Below, one piece after another: positions 1-12,250 of a stretch of 64,000 bases of DNA; positions within the stretch are counted from its first letter, which is position 1; every line of letters begins with the position of its first letter. The notes beneath the pieces were generated by a model. That model ran no database searches. It was not told the DNA's origin and saw only the letters and a list, made by a program, of their open reading frames with translations. The position numbers were made by a program, and so were the translations under genes. The DNA comes from Elymus sibiricus (lineage: Eukaryota; Streptophyta; Magnoliopsida; Poales; Poaceae). Where the stretch lies: positions 421,061,162-421,125,161 of the forward strand of contig CM077675.1 in NCBI GenBank assembly GCA_039707655.1, written 5' to 3'.

Positions 1-377
1 GTTCTGGATTGGGTGGCATTGTGCTATTTTGAATTTGGGTTGACGGGTGGAAATATTTTTCATGGGGCAAAGTCCAAAGATTTCCCAATTTTACCGGGAT
101 GAGTGTCTTAACTTCCTATATGATCAGTTGTGCGTTTCATGAATTAAATTAATTACGTTTTCATACATTTATATTTTGTGTTGAAAACTGCATGTGAGCT
201 TGAGCCAATAGTCATGGCCATGTGGGCCACCTCTCCTCGATGGGGACATGACCCTATGGTCGCCTACTCGACGTGGCGGTGGTGGCCAACGTTCACCTTC
301 CGTGGTGACATTGATCCGTAAGGTAGATCCACCTGAGGATATTGCGAGGAATAGGATGGCGCGCCGGGGTATGATCT

Positions 378-382
<5 letters not shown>

Positions 383-408
<26 letters not shown>
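383..408. repeat. Poly-G run of 26 bases
   Basis: An uninterrupted G run inside the duplicated block. The matching place in the other copy (about 28085-28092) has only a short G run, so this is expansion in one copy or an assembly artefact. Confidence 0.9.
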
Positions 409-924
409 CGCTTGTGTTGAATATGGTGCAGGCGAACCAACCGTCACGCGAAGAGGATAAGGAGAACAAGTAAGAGACATGTGGTTTACAATTGTCTTAG
501 GCCAAAAATACAAGCCATAGAGCGCAACCATATATGTTTTGAAAGATATGTTCAAACTAAAGCATCCGGTTGACTATATGGACTAATCTAAAAGGAGAAA
601 ACAAAACTATCTAAAAGGAAAGAGGAAACTATCCAGCTCTAGGAAACCGAAGAAAACAGTTAGAAGTTTGAATCTATCTAGTCCTGGAAACAAGCAACGT
701 GCGTGTCCCTGATTCTATACCTGAGCAGCATGAGATCCTCCTTGAGACAGTGCCTTCATGCTTGGATGGAGTGATTTGCATTGCTAAAAATATCCATTTC
801 TTTATACACAGATGTTTCAGCATCCTAAAATGATAATTTCCATGCTGAAGGCCTTAGGGAAACATACTGATTGTCAGCCAGGTGTCTTCATAAACAAAGG
901 CCCGACATGTTCATGTATCTGGAT

Positions 925-1071
925 CATAGTTTTAAATAGCCGGCTATAGCCCCGCTATAGCCTTGCTATAGCCTTTTCAGCAGGGTGCCGCTAAATGGTT
1001 TCATGTATAAATTTGCCGCTATAGCTTATTTGGAGGTCAGCCGCTATTTGGCATAGCCCGCTATTTAAAAC
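925..1071. mobile_element. hAT-like MITE, 147 bp, 8-bp target duplication
   Basis: The ends form inverted repeats built on TTTTAAATAGC followed by GGCTAT-type motifs, and the interior repeats GCTATAGC motifs. The sequence ATCTGGAT occurs at 917-924 and again at 1072-1079, an 8-bp target duplication as expected for hAT-type insertions. The paralogous block has an unoccupied version of the site near 29925-29940, which confirms the boundaries. No coding capacity. Assignment to hAT rests on the 8-bp duplication alone. Confidence 0.8.
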
Positions 1072-2110
1072 ATCTGGATACATAGTTTCCTTATGTTCTC
1101 GAAGCTTAAGTGTAGGCGGCACAATGAATTTTACAACGTCTAGAAGTCGCAAACGCAAAGGATCGTGTATCTAAGAATGAAGATCTTCAAGCGAGCAAGC
1201 TGGAAATTTGATTTTTGGCGAATGCAGCATCAACCACCACACCGGCACAATCGCGCTGGATAAAAGTTTGGTCGTTGACTATCATTAGGGAAATGAATTC
1301 TAACAAAATCTTGTAGAGCATTTCAGACATATGTACCGCCTTTTCTTTCCCTTCTGAAGATAAACTTTTTTTGGTTCCACCATTCTGTAGTATGGCAACT
1401 TCACGTGATAATTAAGCATTTGGTAGCGATAACTAAGCACTGTAAGCCACTTCACGTGAGTACGTATTCCGGCCTCCCTTCATGCACATCCCTTGAGCTA
1501 TGAAGCATGCAAATGTTCACAGCCAGCCCATCTACCATCTTCGGACAGTATCCTTTCCATGTAAGAGCAAATTTGGTTTCTTTTACGCGCCAGACTTTCA
1601 GTTTACCTCCCTAGCTACAAAAGGAGAGCAGCATCAGCCGAGCGAGACATCGAACAGAAAGGAACTGAACCTCTCTTGCTCCTCTGCCTTGCTCCCGTTC
1701 TACTCCGAATCCTCTGCTCTCAGGTGGCTGCTCTCCACAAGAAGAAAGTGTCCCTCGGTGGCAGCTCTCCACAAGCTGTATTTATATCATCCACCTTCTG
1801 CTCGACGATGTTGTGGCGTCGGGCTATGACACACCTCTCTCCATCCCCATCATTGTTTTGGTACCCAATAACACAGATATTTGCCCGTGCCATTTAAGAT
1901 CCATGTGCACCCCATGTCCTTAAAAAGAGCCCCTTTCCTTATTCCCACTCATTCCACACATATCCATACCATTCAAAATTATGGTCTTGCATATGACGGG
2001 AGTTCAACACCTATGGTTTTATGGTCTTCCTGATCCTACGTACCAGCGGTGATGTTATCAAATACCTTGATGAATAATTTGTGCATGTGCTCGGACTCGT
2101 AGGAATAGGA

Positions 2111-2639
2111 GGAATGGGAAAGTTCACTATATCCATGCTACTTAGTATGTCATGAATCAAAGAATTAAGATCTCTGAGTTAGCGTGTAGAAGGTTGCTCT
2201 TCCTTTTTCCTAGAAAGGAATTCTAAAAGTAGTCTTGTCAAGGAGTTCCTTAATTTACTAGCCTGCCATCTTCTGGACATATATGAAATATATTGTTTGC
2301 AAGGTTCTGAATGCCATCACACAATCAATATTTGACTTATGTGATGCAAAATGACAGTATCAAGAAACACTAGATCAAGAACCAATATATTTGTAAACAA
2401 GAATCTAGTAACAATAATTTTATAGTATTTGTAAGCAAGAATCGATCTGTTTTGCAGGAATATTAAGTAAATAGTTGACATGACGGAAATTTTGTTAGCA
2501 AGTAAACCCCTGCTATATTTTTTCAAGGAAAAACAATAGAATTGTGTGTCTTTTCATTAAGAGAGCCGAGCTCTAGCGTGACGCACGACCTCGGCTGGCA
2601 AAATATAAGACGTTCTTGCAGTTCAATGAAAATTCAGAA
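2111..2639. other. Intergenic DNA, nothing recognised
   Basis: AT-rich sequence between two copies of the duplicated block. The 69-codon minus-strand frame at 2317-2526 has no recognisable features and no paralogue. I see no repeat ends or RNA gene. Confidence 0.5.
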
Positions 2640-3180
2640 AAGTGACCGAAACTTAACAAAAGTAACTGACTGAAACTTAACAAAAAGAAATACTGATCCA
2701 CAATTGGACACGTTAAGAAGACTGAAACTTCAAATGCGTAAAAATAAGGAGAGTCTAGTTAATACAATTCTGCTGTTTTCACCCGTAAATAAAAGAAGGG
2801 AACTGTGCTGCTTTAAATTAATCATCAACCATCATCTACCGGAATAACCGGATAGTTAACTAGCACTGATTTTCACCAATATTCATTTGGTGAAGGCACT
2901 TGTGTTGCACTTATGCGCCCTCTCCCTCACCCCTCGTTCATAAATAATCGGCACTTGTACTGCTACAGAGTTCATCAGAAGAAGAAAAATGGTCTATGTT
3001 GCTTGTTGTGCAAGGTTTAACATGTCGAGACCACAAGAATAGATGGGAATATGAGGTAGCAGGAAACTTAATTTGTGGCCAACAAGAAGATTGTTGGATC
3101 CTGTAAGTGAACGTTGTCGCAACAGCCATCACCAAAGCTGACACAGGTAGAGGAACTGTGAACTGTGTCTTTCACCCTCA
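2640..3180. repeat. Diverged duplicated block, copy 2
   Basis: Aligns with 5165-5735 and 26760-27450 through shared motifs (repeated GACTGAAACTTAACAAAA-type runs, then CATCAACCATCATCTA, then the 3' flank of the broken gene described at 5698-5960). Minus-strand frame 2938-3144 lies in what is the 3' untranslated region in the other copies and is not considered coding. Homology stops near 3180. Confidence 0.7.
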
Positions 3181-3657
3181 GAGCAACTCTAGCAGATATC
3201 GTATATTTCCGTCACGCAAAATCGTTTTACGGTCCGCCCTAAAAAGATTCTGTGGGAAGTTATGCCCCGACATGGAATAGATCTTCCAAAAGGTTACTGC
3301 AATGCAAACTTACATAAAGCATAATTCCCGCTACATAGTTCATAACACAACGCACCAGAGTTCATCATACAAACTAAAACATAGATGTAGCTGCGGCGGC
3401 GGTGGCTCATGGCTCGACGCAGAGGTAGAACTCCTCCGCCGACCTCCGGCAAGCGTTGGAGAACGCGTGCTCTTCCTTCGCCGCGTCGAGCCGTTCGGCA
3501 GCGCCATCTTCTCCGTTCGCTATTGCCTTCTGCGCAGCAAGGAGCTCCTCCTCTGCCTCGCGGCACCTCTTGGTGTGCGGCCAAAGAGCATCACCAAGCT
3601 TGAAGAAGCGAGCCCACGCGCCCCAGCCACCGCTGCGGGAGAGCCCTCCGCGTTAAT
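3181..3657 (-). other. Probable transposon-derived fragment with a broken short frame
   Basis: GC-rich sequence between the duplicated block and a LINE. On the minus strand the region encodes a run rich in Glu, Ala and Arg (about 3400-3650) that is interrupted by stops. The left end starts with a GAGCAACTCTAGCAG-type motif that I associate with dispersed grass repeats, but no matching right end was found. The frame on the plus strand (3302-3694) is an opposite-strand shadow of the GC-rich stretch. Family not identified. Confidence 0.35.
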
Positions 3658-4510
3658 GTGCTTGATTCGAGCACCATTGACGAAGCCCATATGATCAAAA
3701 ACATCTTAACAGGCTTCTCGGATTTCTCGGAACTGAAAATTAATTATCGCCAGAGCAGGTTCGTTGCAATCAATATTGAAAACATGATGGCGGATGAGAT
3801 GGTGAACATTTTGGGTTGCCCTATAAGCTCTTTGTCATGCACCTACCTCTGAATTCCGCTCTGCACTAACAAAATTTCACAACATTTGCTCCGACCGGTC
3901 ATCCAAAGTATGGACAGGATATTGCCAGGATGGATGACGAACCTTCTCTTGTGTGGTAACCGGATACAGATGGTCAATGCTGTCTTACCAGCAATCCCTG
4001 GATATTTCATGTCCTGCATTATGTTGTCTGAAGAGAATATAAAAAAATTCGACAAGCTGTGTCGGTCGTTCTCCTGAAAAATGCTAATGGGAGCCATTGC
4101 CTTGTGTCCGCAATCTAGGGGCACACAACTCTGCAATGTTGTGCAAGCTGATGAACCTCATTTTGCAGGGCGGCAGCATTCCATGTTGGAATTTGCTTCA
4201 AGCTTCATGCGATCGTCCTTTCAACCCTGCTAAGCATACACTGGATACTGCTGCTACTTGGAGGACTCTCAAGTTGGTGATTCCGATGGTCATGGATGCC
4301 GCGCATTGTGCACCAGGTGACGGCCCTAACACACCATTCTGCCTCCACTGGTGGTGTTCTGCTCAGTGCATGAAGGATCTTTTCCCGGTGCTCTTCTCAT
4401 TCGCCATAGACAAATGCAGCTTAAGCCAGCCAGTACTTTGCAACAACGGATGGCTTTGTGCATTTTGCGATTATACACATACGTACTCCCTTGAGGCCCT
4501 GATTCTCTTT
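3658..4510 (+). pseudogene. Non-LTR (LINE) reverse transcriptase remnant
   Basis: Conceptual translation in shifting frames gives the C-terminal part of a plant LINE reverse transcriptase. Visible pieces are a thumb-like segment with LKINYRQS and ILGCPISS near 3730-3830, then IQSMDRILPGWMTNLLLCGN and VLPAIPGYFMSCIMLS near 3900-4030, and KKFDKLCRSFS before a stop at 4075. Further downstream a segment (about 4250-4440) resembles the linker before the zinc-binding domain (FPVLFSFAIDKCSLSQ). The catalytic YxDD region is absent, so the copy is 5' truncated as well as frameshifted. No target duplication could be defined. Confidence 0.65.
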
Positions 4511-5089
4511 TTAATCAGTTCTTGTGTAGGCTTCATGCATACATACTCGCATTGCCCCTCCTTTTGTCCCCACCCTTCCTTTTATTTTGTGTAATGTTGG
4601 CAATTGATGCGGTTGGATGAGAAGTTTCCTGTCCTGGGGTGAAAGTAGAGAGGGAAAGTTTGTGTTTCAGAGAGAGAGAAAGGCGAGGGAAATGGGTTCC
4701 TCCGTAGTTGTTCTTCATCCCTAGAGAGAGAATTTCGTGATTCCCCCTTTGAGTGCTCCAAGAACATTTATCCCTGGTTTATTTTCCCTCTCCCTCCCTC
4801 TGCATCCCTCGCGCTGTTTCTCTCCGCCTTTGTTTCACCCGCACTTCAGAATGTGTGGTATTCCAAAAAACTTCAGAATGATGTGTTCTTGTACTGTACT
4901 GTACATCTGATCTTTTCGGATACGATTTTTTTGCCTGGTCTTTAATGTGGCCAGGTGAGAATGCGGCAATTTCTTGATGATTATTGCTGCCACAGATGTG
5001 GTCTTCTGTTCTTTTTTCACTGTGACCGTTGTGATGTTCTCTTCTTTTTTACCCAAGATTTCGTGGTCTCCCCCTTGTGTTCCTGCGAT
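4511..5089. other. Intergenic DNA, nothing recognised
   Basis: Contains purine-rich tracts (4665-4690, 4720-4735) and a 130-codon minus-strand frame (4835-5227) that runs into the duplicated block and has no conserved counterpart in the other copies. I consider it noncoding. Confidence 0.45.
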
Positions 5090-5990
5090 GCAGATGCCGT
5101 GCATCTTGCAATTCCACAAAAAGAAAAATGTATGCAACAAATGCAAAACTAGTAAAGTAACAATAAAAGGGTGACTGAAACTTAAACAAAAGTAACTGAA
5201 ATCACAAAGGTGACTGAAACTTAACAAAAAAAATACCGAAATTCAACTGGACACGTAAAAAAAAAGACTGAAACTTTAAATGCTTAAAAATAAGGAGAGC
5301 TAGTTAACGCAATTCTGCTGCCTTGATCCGTAAGTAAAAGAAGAAGAGAATGTGCTGCTTTAAATTCATCCATCAACCATCATCTACTCGGTACTTATCT
5401 AGTGCTGATTTTCACCAATATTCAGTTGCTGAAGGCACTTGTGTTGCACTTATACACCCTCGCCCTCACCCCTTAGTTGCTAAATAATCGGCACTGTTTG
5501 TGCTACAGAGTTCATACGATTAAGTAAAGTCTTCTACGTTGTTAGTTGTGCAAGCATGGGAAGACATCCATGGAAGTTGATGTAAAGTTTGACATGCTGA
5601 GACCACCAGAATACATGGGAATGGGAGGTAGCAGGAAACTCAATTTGTGGTCAACAAGAATATTGTCAGATGCTATCAGAGAGTTCTGTACCAAAACTTA
5701 ACGAGCTCGGGCTGCAATGCAGGAGACACAGGTGGATGAACTATGAAGTGTGACTTGCAGGTGTGCAGCGACTGCTTCTTCGGTTAGAGACTTAGAGGTG
5801 CTATTGACCCTCACGAGGATCTTCCCTGTGGTGTCACCTACTTCGATAGCTACTTTGAGGATGTTTGAGTATATATGATCCAATTTTCTGGCAAGTTTGC
5901 GATCTTTTGCTTAAAAAACTCGCGACGCAGGCAATACAAAGTTGACAGTTGTATTTTCATCATCTATCAGATATGTTCTTGATTGGATAG
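5090..5990. repeat. Diverged duplicated block, copy 3
   Basis: Aligns with 2640-3180 and with 26690-27672. The right end (5880-5985) matches 27575-27672 and then diverges just where the sequence at position 1 begins to match. Copies 1, 2, 3 and 26660-31418 can therefore be placed in one ancestral unit, with the same order of segments. Confidence 0.7.
5698..5960 (-). pseudogene. 3' end of an unidentified broken gene (best preserved copy)
   Basis: On the minus strand a frame runs from about 5960 to a stop at 5698. It reads an upstream piece with VNFVLPASRVF, a stop, and then 61 codons beginning MDHIYSNILKVAIEVGDTTG and ending CVSCIAARAR. The same frame, more damaged, is present at 27430-27640, and its extreme 3' end with the 3' flank is at 2938-3180. 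Repeated occurrence with a shared stop region suggests this was once a tandemly duplicated gene. I do not recognise the family and no motif identifies a function. Confidence 0.4.
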
Positions 5991-7254
5991 AGGAATCTCA
6001 GAATGCTTATAAAAACAAAATAATTATGTTCAGTGAATTTGAAGTACTCACAAATTCTCTATAACACTAAGCTTCCTAGTTTAAAAAAGCACACATTCAA
6101 TTGAAGTCTTCAATTGGTTGGATTAAAATCAGGTCAACAATTTCTCAAGGAGCTCTCATATTCAATTCTTTTATACTATACGCTATATTTTCTATTTTTA
6201 AGGCCTCACCATTAAATAATTGGGTCACTCGATTTTGATCAGGTCAATAATTTCTCAAGGAGCTCTCATATTCAACTCTTTTAATTCTGCACGTTCTCTA
6301 ATTTTGAAGCTCTTTCACTCAGTTGAGGTATTCAATTTTGAATTTGGTTTACGAATCAATGATTTTTCAAATCAATCAGCAACAATCGGCCTATTAAACA
6401 TATTAATCCCGTGCACCCTCCCACCACCTAAAAAAAACCAACCATATCATATTCTAGCATCAATATAGTACATAAAGCAACCGACGTAGAAATTTTCCTA
6501 TATAAATATAAATTGGTTAGCGGATAACACATACCAACATTATGAAAGTCCCATCAAATCACCGCATTATAAATAAAAATAAACACACTCCATCACCATC
6601 CTCACCCGCCAAACTAAATATTTCATAAGTTCTAAAACATAATGGGTATAGTTTTTTGGAAAATCAAATTTCTTTAACCTTGACCAAGTTCAGAGCAAAA
6701 AATATCAACATCGACAATATTAAACACAATAGTATAGAAATTCATTTCATGATAAATCTATCATACTTATTTGATATTGTAGATTTTGATATATTTTTCT
6801 ATAAATTTGATCAAACTTAAATAGCTTGACCTTTCAAAAAAGTTGTATACCTTATATTTTAAAACAAAATTCGTTTTTTTAAGAAACCCAACAAACCCAA
6901 CAACCCTCGTAGTAAAAATTAAATCACAAGGGATACAAATCTAATTAAGACGACTAAGGGCTGAACCAGTATTGCACGCAATCAAATCAGATCATATGTA
7001 CGATGTATGCATTTTCTAGTGCCAAATGCTTGTTGTAGCACACTTCTAGTGATCCTCGCAACTTTTATGATCATCTCCTAGAGCATTCGAGCACAATTTA
7101 TTACAAGCCTCTCTATTCAAAATTTGTACGAAAACTCCATACTCCGATAGATATTCCTTCAGTCTGGTCCTGCACGGCGGATCTGTATATCTACATCCAA
7201 TGATTGCTATTCTTCTTTCCTATTTCCTTTTTTCACATTTCAACCTCTCGACTA
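5991..7254. other. AT-rich intergenic DNA with a local duplication
   Basis: No coding frame of note. A segment around 6131-6177 (AACAATTTCTCAAGGAGCTC core) is repeated at 6239-6288, a tandem duplication with a period of about 108 bp. Nothing else recognised. Confidence 0.5.
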
Positions 7255-7334
7255 GTACTCCACATGTGGCTCGCATCGTAGTCGAGACCATGCGGCTTCG
7301 TCCATCTTACATGTCCTAGCCTATGTTCAGTGCC
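7255..7334. repeat. Duplicated block fragment
   Basis: Matches 29108-29185 (shared GTCGAGACCATG and CTAGCCTATGTT cores). It ends at the copia element boundary at 7340. It continues the order of segments seen in the block at 26660-31418. Confidence 0.6.
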
Positions 7335-7339
7335 TAATG

Positions 7340-9530
7340 TGTAGGGTAACGCAGCAGAAAAAAAAATTCGACCTACGTACCAGCCCAGGATCACTATGAA
7401 GACTGCATACAAAGTTTGATCTGTTTCGTTACCGACTCGTAGCGCAGCGCAAGTAGAGTCGATGACGATCGGCGGTGCAGATCCCCGCAGCTAGGATTTA
7501 CAACCTCCCAACCGCGAGGATGTATACCCTCATCCGCCCCCGGACAGCCCTCCGGGAGGCGGTCGTACAGTCCCCCGGACGGTGTCACGGACAGCCCTCC
7601 GGGAGGACCATCGAAACTCGGACAGTCACTCGGACAGCCCTTCGGGAGGACCATCAAAACTCGGACAGTCACTCGGACAGCCCTTCGGGAGGCACTCTCA
7701 AACTAAGACCGAAACTACGATCTCTCTACAGAGTTGCACACATACGGTCTCAACTATCCGGCAGGGCTTCGCCGTCCAGAACTAGTTCCTGCCGGAACCC
7801 AGACAGCCTTTCGGCTCTACGAAACTATTTCGCTAGGAGGGATAGAGAAGCCAGACAAGTCTATGACATGTGTATGAGAGCAAGCATGAGATTTGGGCTG
7901 CCTCCTCCACCTCTATTTATAGGAGAAGGAGGGGTGGAGGGGCTGAAATTTCAGCCACATCCATCCATGTCATCTCCAAGATATTTTAGAGCAAAAGCCC
8001 AAAAAGGTGGCTTTCCAAAAAGTAATCCAAAAAGCATTTTCACTATTCACGACGACATATTTCAGCGTCCGTTCGAACTGAAAATATTCATGTGGGCTTA
8101 GAACATTTCCAGTACCCACTAAAATAATTTTCAACGCGATCCGAAACAATTCCGGTTTAGTGATTTTCATCTGCGAAAAGCATCTAAAGCAGTTCCGGCA
8201 GTTCCGGAACATTTCTGGTTTTCATCCCGGAAAATTCCAGAAAGTTTCCAGAACGATTCTGGCACCCTCCAAGAATTATCAGGCATGTGTCGAAACCATT
8301 TTGACTTTATGGTGTACTCCGAAACAACTTTTCGGTTTAGTGATTTTCATCTGTGAAAAGCAACTAAAGCGGTTCCGGCAGTCCGGAACATTTCCGGTTT
8401 TTGTCTCTGAAAAATCTCAGAAGTTACCGGAACAATTCTGGTACCTTCCAATAATTTCCAGGCATGTGCCGAAACCAATTTGACTTTATGGAATACCCTG
8501 AAACAACTTTTCAGTTTCACCGGAACTATTCCGATATCCTCTCCGGAACGTTTCCGTTTCGTCCGAAACTTTTTCGGTGATTTTCTCTCAGACTCCCCGT
8601 CTAGTATTCAGCAGATAGACGACCCTTAAGCGTGTGACCCTATAGGTTCGGTGAAGTATAGACATGACCCGGAACCCCTTCCGATCAATGATCAACATCG
8701 GAGCCGTGAACACCCATATTGACCCCTATACCCACACGAATGAATATTCGAGTGAACCTCCAGTTGCCGTGTGCTATTCCTGTTGCTTCGCGATATGTTA
8801 CAAATACCCGAGGTGAGACATGTTGGCATCCCCGCGGATCAACAACTTGTCCACTATGCCAGTTACCTCGTTACCGGTATTGTTCTCTTTTCTCGTTCCC
8901 GTGTTCCGGCATCCCCGTGATCAAATCACAAAGTGTCTGGCCAGACGATGATGGATACCGTAACACCGATAGGGCCCAGAGATATCTCTCCATCGTCGGA
9001 GGAGCAAATCCCAATCTTGAGCTATCAAGTTACTTGACATACTTTTCCATGAACCCGAATGCCGCCGTAATAGCCACCCATTTACGGATGACGTTTAACA
9101 AACCCCAAAGTTCATGAAGCAAGCATGAAGAAACTCGATACTCTCATGGTCTAAGGAATTATGCAAACGTTAACCATCTCTGTGTTATTAACCATTAACT
9201 AGTGACGAATGTATCTCATAGCATAACATCAATTCGGGTCGATTCAACACAAGTGTTCTACCAACATTGTGCCCTCAAAATTGCCGGCATAGCCATGCCC
9301 ATGATCAGGAAAACAGGATCATCATGCAATACTTGAGCCAGTCTTAGAGGCCAGACTAGGAATACATTTTACCGTTTATTATCCCACACGTGCATATGAG
9401 TCTTCCTCCGAGCCTCGTGGTTATTGCAGACTCGAGAACCATAGCAGTTATAGCATGGAACATAAACCTAATTATGAACAGGGAGATAATCAATAACATT
9501 TATTATTGCCTCTAGGGCATATCTCCTACA
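7340..9530 (-). repeat. 3' LTR of the copia element
   Basis: Starts on the minus strand with TGTAGGAGATATGCCCTAG and ends TACCCTACA, giving a TG...CA long terminal repeat of 2191 bp. It is rich in TTCCGG/CCGGAA motifs between 8130 and 8590. The frame at 7475-8101 lies wholly in the LTR and is not a gene. Confidence 0.75.
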
Positions 9531-9545
9531 GACTCCCACTTACAC
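9531..9545 (-). other. Polypurine tract of the copia element
   Basis: On the minus strand AGTGTAAGTGGGAGTC lies immediately before the 3' LTR start, the position and composition of a plus-strand priming site. Confidence 0.7.
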
Positions 9546-11695
9546 TAGAGTCAATAATCTAGTCAATGCTAATGCACTTTACACCTATGGCATACTGGTG
9601 TAAAATATGCTTCGCATGTGGTATAGCCTGATGTCCAACGGATCTGACGTCTTCAGCTCCGTGTGTAACTTTGCATATCCTCGCGTTTTCACGCTTTCAC
9701 AAAATTCATATTTTGTGTGGACTTGGCTTTGCATATGTGTGAATCATTGGTCGAAACCTGATTCCTCAGACTGAGCTATGGAGCAACTATCTGCAATAGT
9801 GTCCCATAGACCAAAGCCATCTTGGAACCATACTAAGTTCATGAATGAACTATATGATTCAACAACTTCTTTGTCGCTTCTTAAGCGTCAACATACTTAG
9901 CCTTTGTTATAGAATTCGCCACAGTATCTTGTTTGGAACAATTTCCAACTACCGTGCCACCATATTATGTATTACACAAAACCCTTAACTTAAATCAAAA
10001 ATCGCATGGAGCATTGATGAAGACTGTATCAATGTAATTACTTACAACGAGCACTTCATAATCTCTGCTTGCGAGAAAACATGTCATCACTACTACTCTA
10101 GTACTTTAATGACATCTTTCACTGTTGTCCTATGATCAGTACTTTGATCACTTTGGTATCCATACTCGCAACAACTTTGGAGTATTGGACATATCTGGTT
10201 GTTTTACATACCATGGAATACATGATTAATCCAAACACAAGAGTGTGTGGAATCACCATCATGTATTTTGCTCATCAGTGTTTTGGGACACCGAGTCTTG
10301 CAAAAACTCTTTCCATGTGACTTCGGCAAGAATCACTCCTTGGCGTTTTAAATGCTAAAAGGTTTTAGCATCTTGTCAATATGTATCTTTGCTCAGCCCC
10401 ATTAGGTAAATCTATCTGTATAGATCATCATGCCTAATATTGAGGCTATTTAGCCCAAGCACTTCATCAAAAAACTATTTTCAAATGAAGTCCTTAATTC
10501 GTGTCAAGAAATTTATTTCCAATTAACAATGTGTCAAGTACACAAGGTTTTTTTAGAAATATTATCATGCCCCCACTTACTTTCTTGAATCACAAGCATC
10601 TTCGATACCCATTTGATGAAGCCAAAACCCCTTTGACCATTCCATCAAAAACGAAGATTCCAACTCCACTTTGCTCTCTTCTGTCCATCGCTGGAACTCT
10701 GAAGTTTGCATACTTACTAGCATCCTCTGGATCGACAAATTACTTTGGACTGTATCACATACAAGTCCTAGGTTTCATTTCCATCAGATGGAAATCCTTT
10801 TGTCATTCATGTTTCATATCTCATGATTGAAATATGTATTAATTGCTAGTTCAACCCGAACCGACTTCAAGCATCGCTATGGTGAGACAATCTCATCGTA
10901 GTCAACTCCTTGAACTTGTTATTGCAACAAATCGAGCTTTATGGATAAAACATTTTATCCGTATCAGTTTTTAGTTTCATAAATATTCGTTAGACTCTAA
11001 GCCTTCCGAAAGGTGTATCAAGATTTTAATCTTGAAACATTTATATGGAAACTATCTCGGATTGTATTGGCATTTAGCCAATTCCGGAGTTAGGGCCCAT
11101 CACCGCTTCCTTGTGTATCGTAGGTATACTGTTGTCCAACAACAATATCTCGTTTGCGCACCTGAGAGGTTTGAACGAGCCTTGCCTACGGGGTTCAGCT
11201 GCAAGTTCGACTGAAGTCCATACATTTTATTGTAGAGACTTCTGTATCAGTCGCAGTAGGAAACTCCGGAATCACTTCCAAGGTTCCTTTCCTTTGATCT
11301 GATGACGAAGATACTTGTTATCTCGTCGAGTTGCACTGTCCTCCCACTCACCTTTTGTAAGAAATATTCTCTTTAAAAGCATACCGTTTTGTGGCAAAAT
11401 CCTTTGCCTCGGTATAGTGGTGGGGGAATACCCAATGACTTGGGATAACCTACAAAGTAGCACTTGTCTGATTTGGAATAGGTTTGTAACCTTTTACACA
11501 AGCCCCATATTCCAAATGTTAAGAAAAGATATAACATGGTTGGGCGTACCATACCATGGCGTCATTTCAACAGACCTGATGGAGCTCTTTTCAGTGTAAA
11601 AGCCGCAGTCTCTAAAGCATCACTTTAAAAGGGATAATGGCAAATTTATTTATGTCATCTTTGATCTTACCATGTCATGAATGGTTCGATTACAT
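9546..11695 (-). pseudogene. Copia reverse transcriptase/RNase H region, decayed
   Basis: The minus strand between the integrase and the polypurine tract is where reverse transcriptase and RNase H belong. The best landmark is near 10920-10890, where the translation reads KGVDYDEIVSP, matching the GVDYDETFSPVA motif of copia reverse transcriptases. The rest is too mutated to read continuously. Short frames at 10132, 10501, 11032 and 11315 are on the wrong strand and are shadows. Confidence 0.55.
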
Positions 11696-11974
11696 CTACA
11701 CGGACTCTCCACTTGCAGTGGTGCTCCGGGAGGTGCAAGTTATGAAACCCCTTTCACAATTCATCAGACATTCGCTAAACTTGTAACTCAAATATTCCTT
11801 TCTGCAATCGAATTGTAGAAACATAATTTTCTTGTTACAACAACTTTCTACTTCATTTTTGAAAACCTTATGAATGAATTCAAAAGATCCAGACTTACGT
11901 CTCAACAAGTAAATATCCACATATCTACTTGAGTCATTTCTGAAGATAGATAAATCCACTACTTGCAACAACAT
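11696..11974 (-). pseudogene. Copia integrase core remnant
   Basis: A 92-codon frame carries a recognisable decayed copia integrase core: FRNDSSRYVDIYLLRRKS corresponds to the family motif FTDDxSRYGYIYLxxxKS, and FDCRKEYLSYKFSECL corresponds to the DRGGEYLSxEF motif that carries the catalytic acidic residue. After that the TPPGTPQxNGVSE segment is visible only as TSRSTTASGESV. It cannot encode an active enzyme. Confidence 0.75.
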
Positions 11975-12250
11975 TTATTGGACTACACACATCATAATGT
12001 ATGATCACCAATATGTTCTTTGCTCGTTCCTTATGGCCTGTGAACGGTATTTCAGTCACTTCACTTTTCAGAGGAAAGTTGCAAGTGTCAGATGATTCAA
12101 AATCAAACGACTTCAACATCCATCATAATGGAATTTTCCATGCGGGTTTCTCCAATGTGACCAAATGCAGTGCCACACTTGTGTGGTATTCTTTTAGTCT
12201 TGCGACATTTAGCGTCAGTGTTATGGATGTATCATATTTCCATCAATATT

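Larger units (their letters stand above)
1..2110. repeat. Diverged duplicated block, copy 1 (left part cut by window edge)
   Basis: This stretch has no convincing gene. It is a diverged copy of 27659-31418: position 1 aligns with 27659, the segment near 180-480 with 27890-28160, the segment near 1080-1360 with 29938-30215, and 1500-2090 with 31025-31415. Several kilobases present in the other copy (28405-29912 and about 30217-30870) are missing here, so insertions or deletions followed the duplication. Short frames at 1500-1897 are not conserved in the other copy and look spurious. The function of the duplicated DNA is unknown. Confidence 0.7.

Noticed and set aside
7475..8101. 208-codon plus-strand frame
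   Set aside because: It is contained in the copia LTR, is on the wrong strand for the element and shows no domain.
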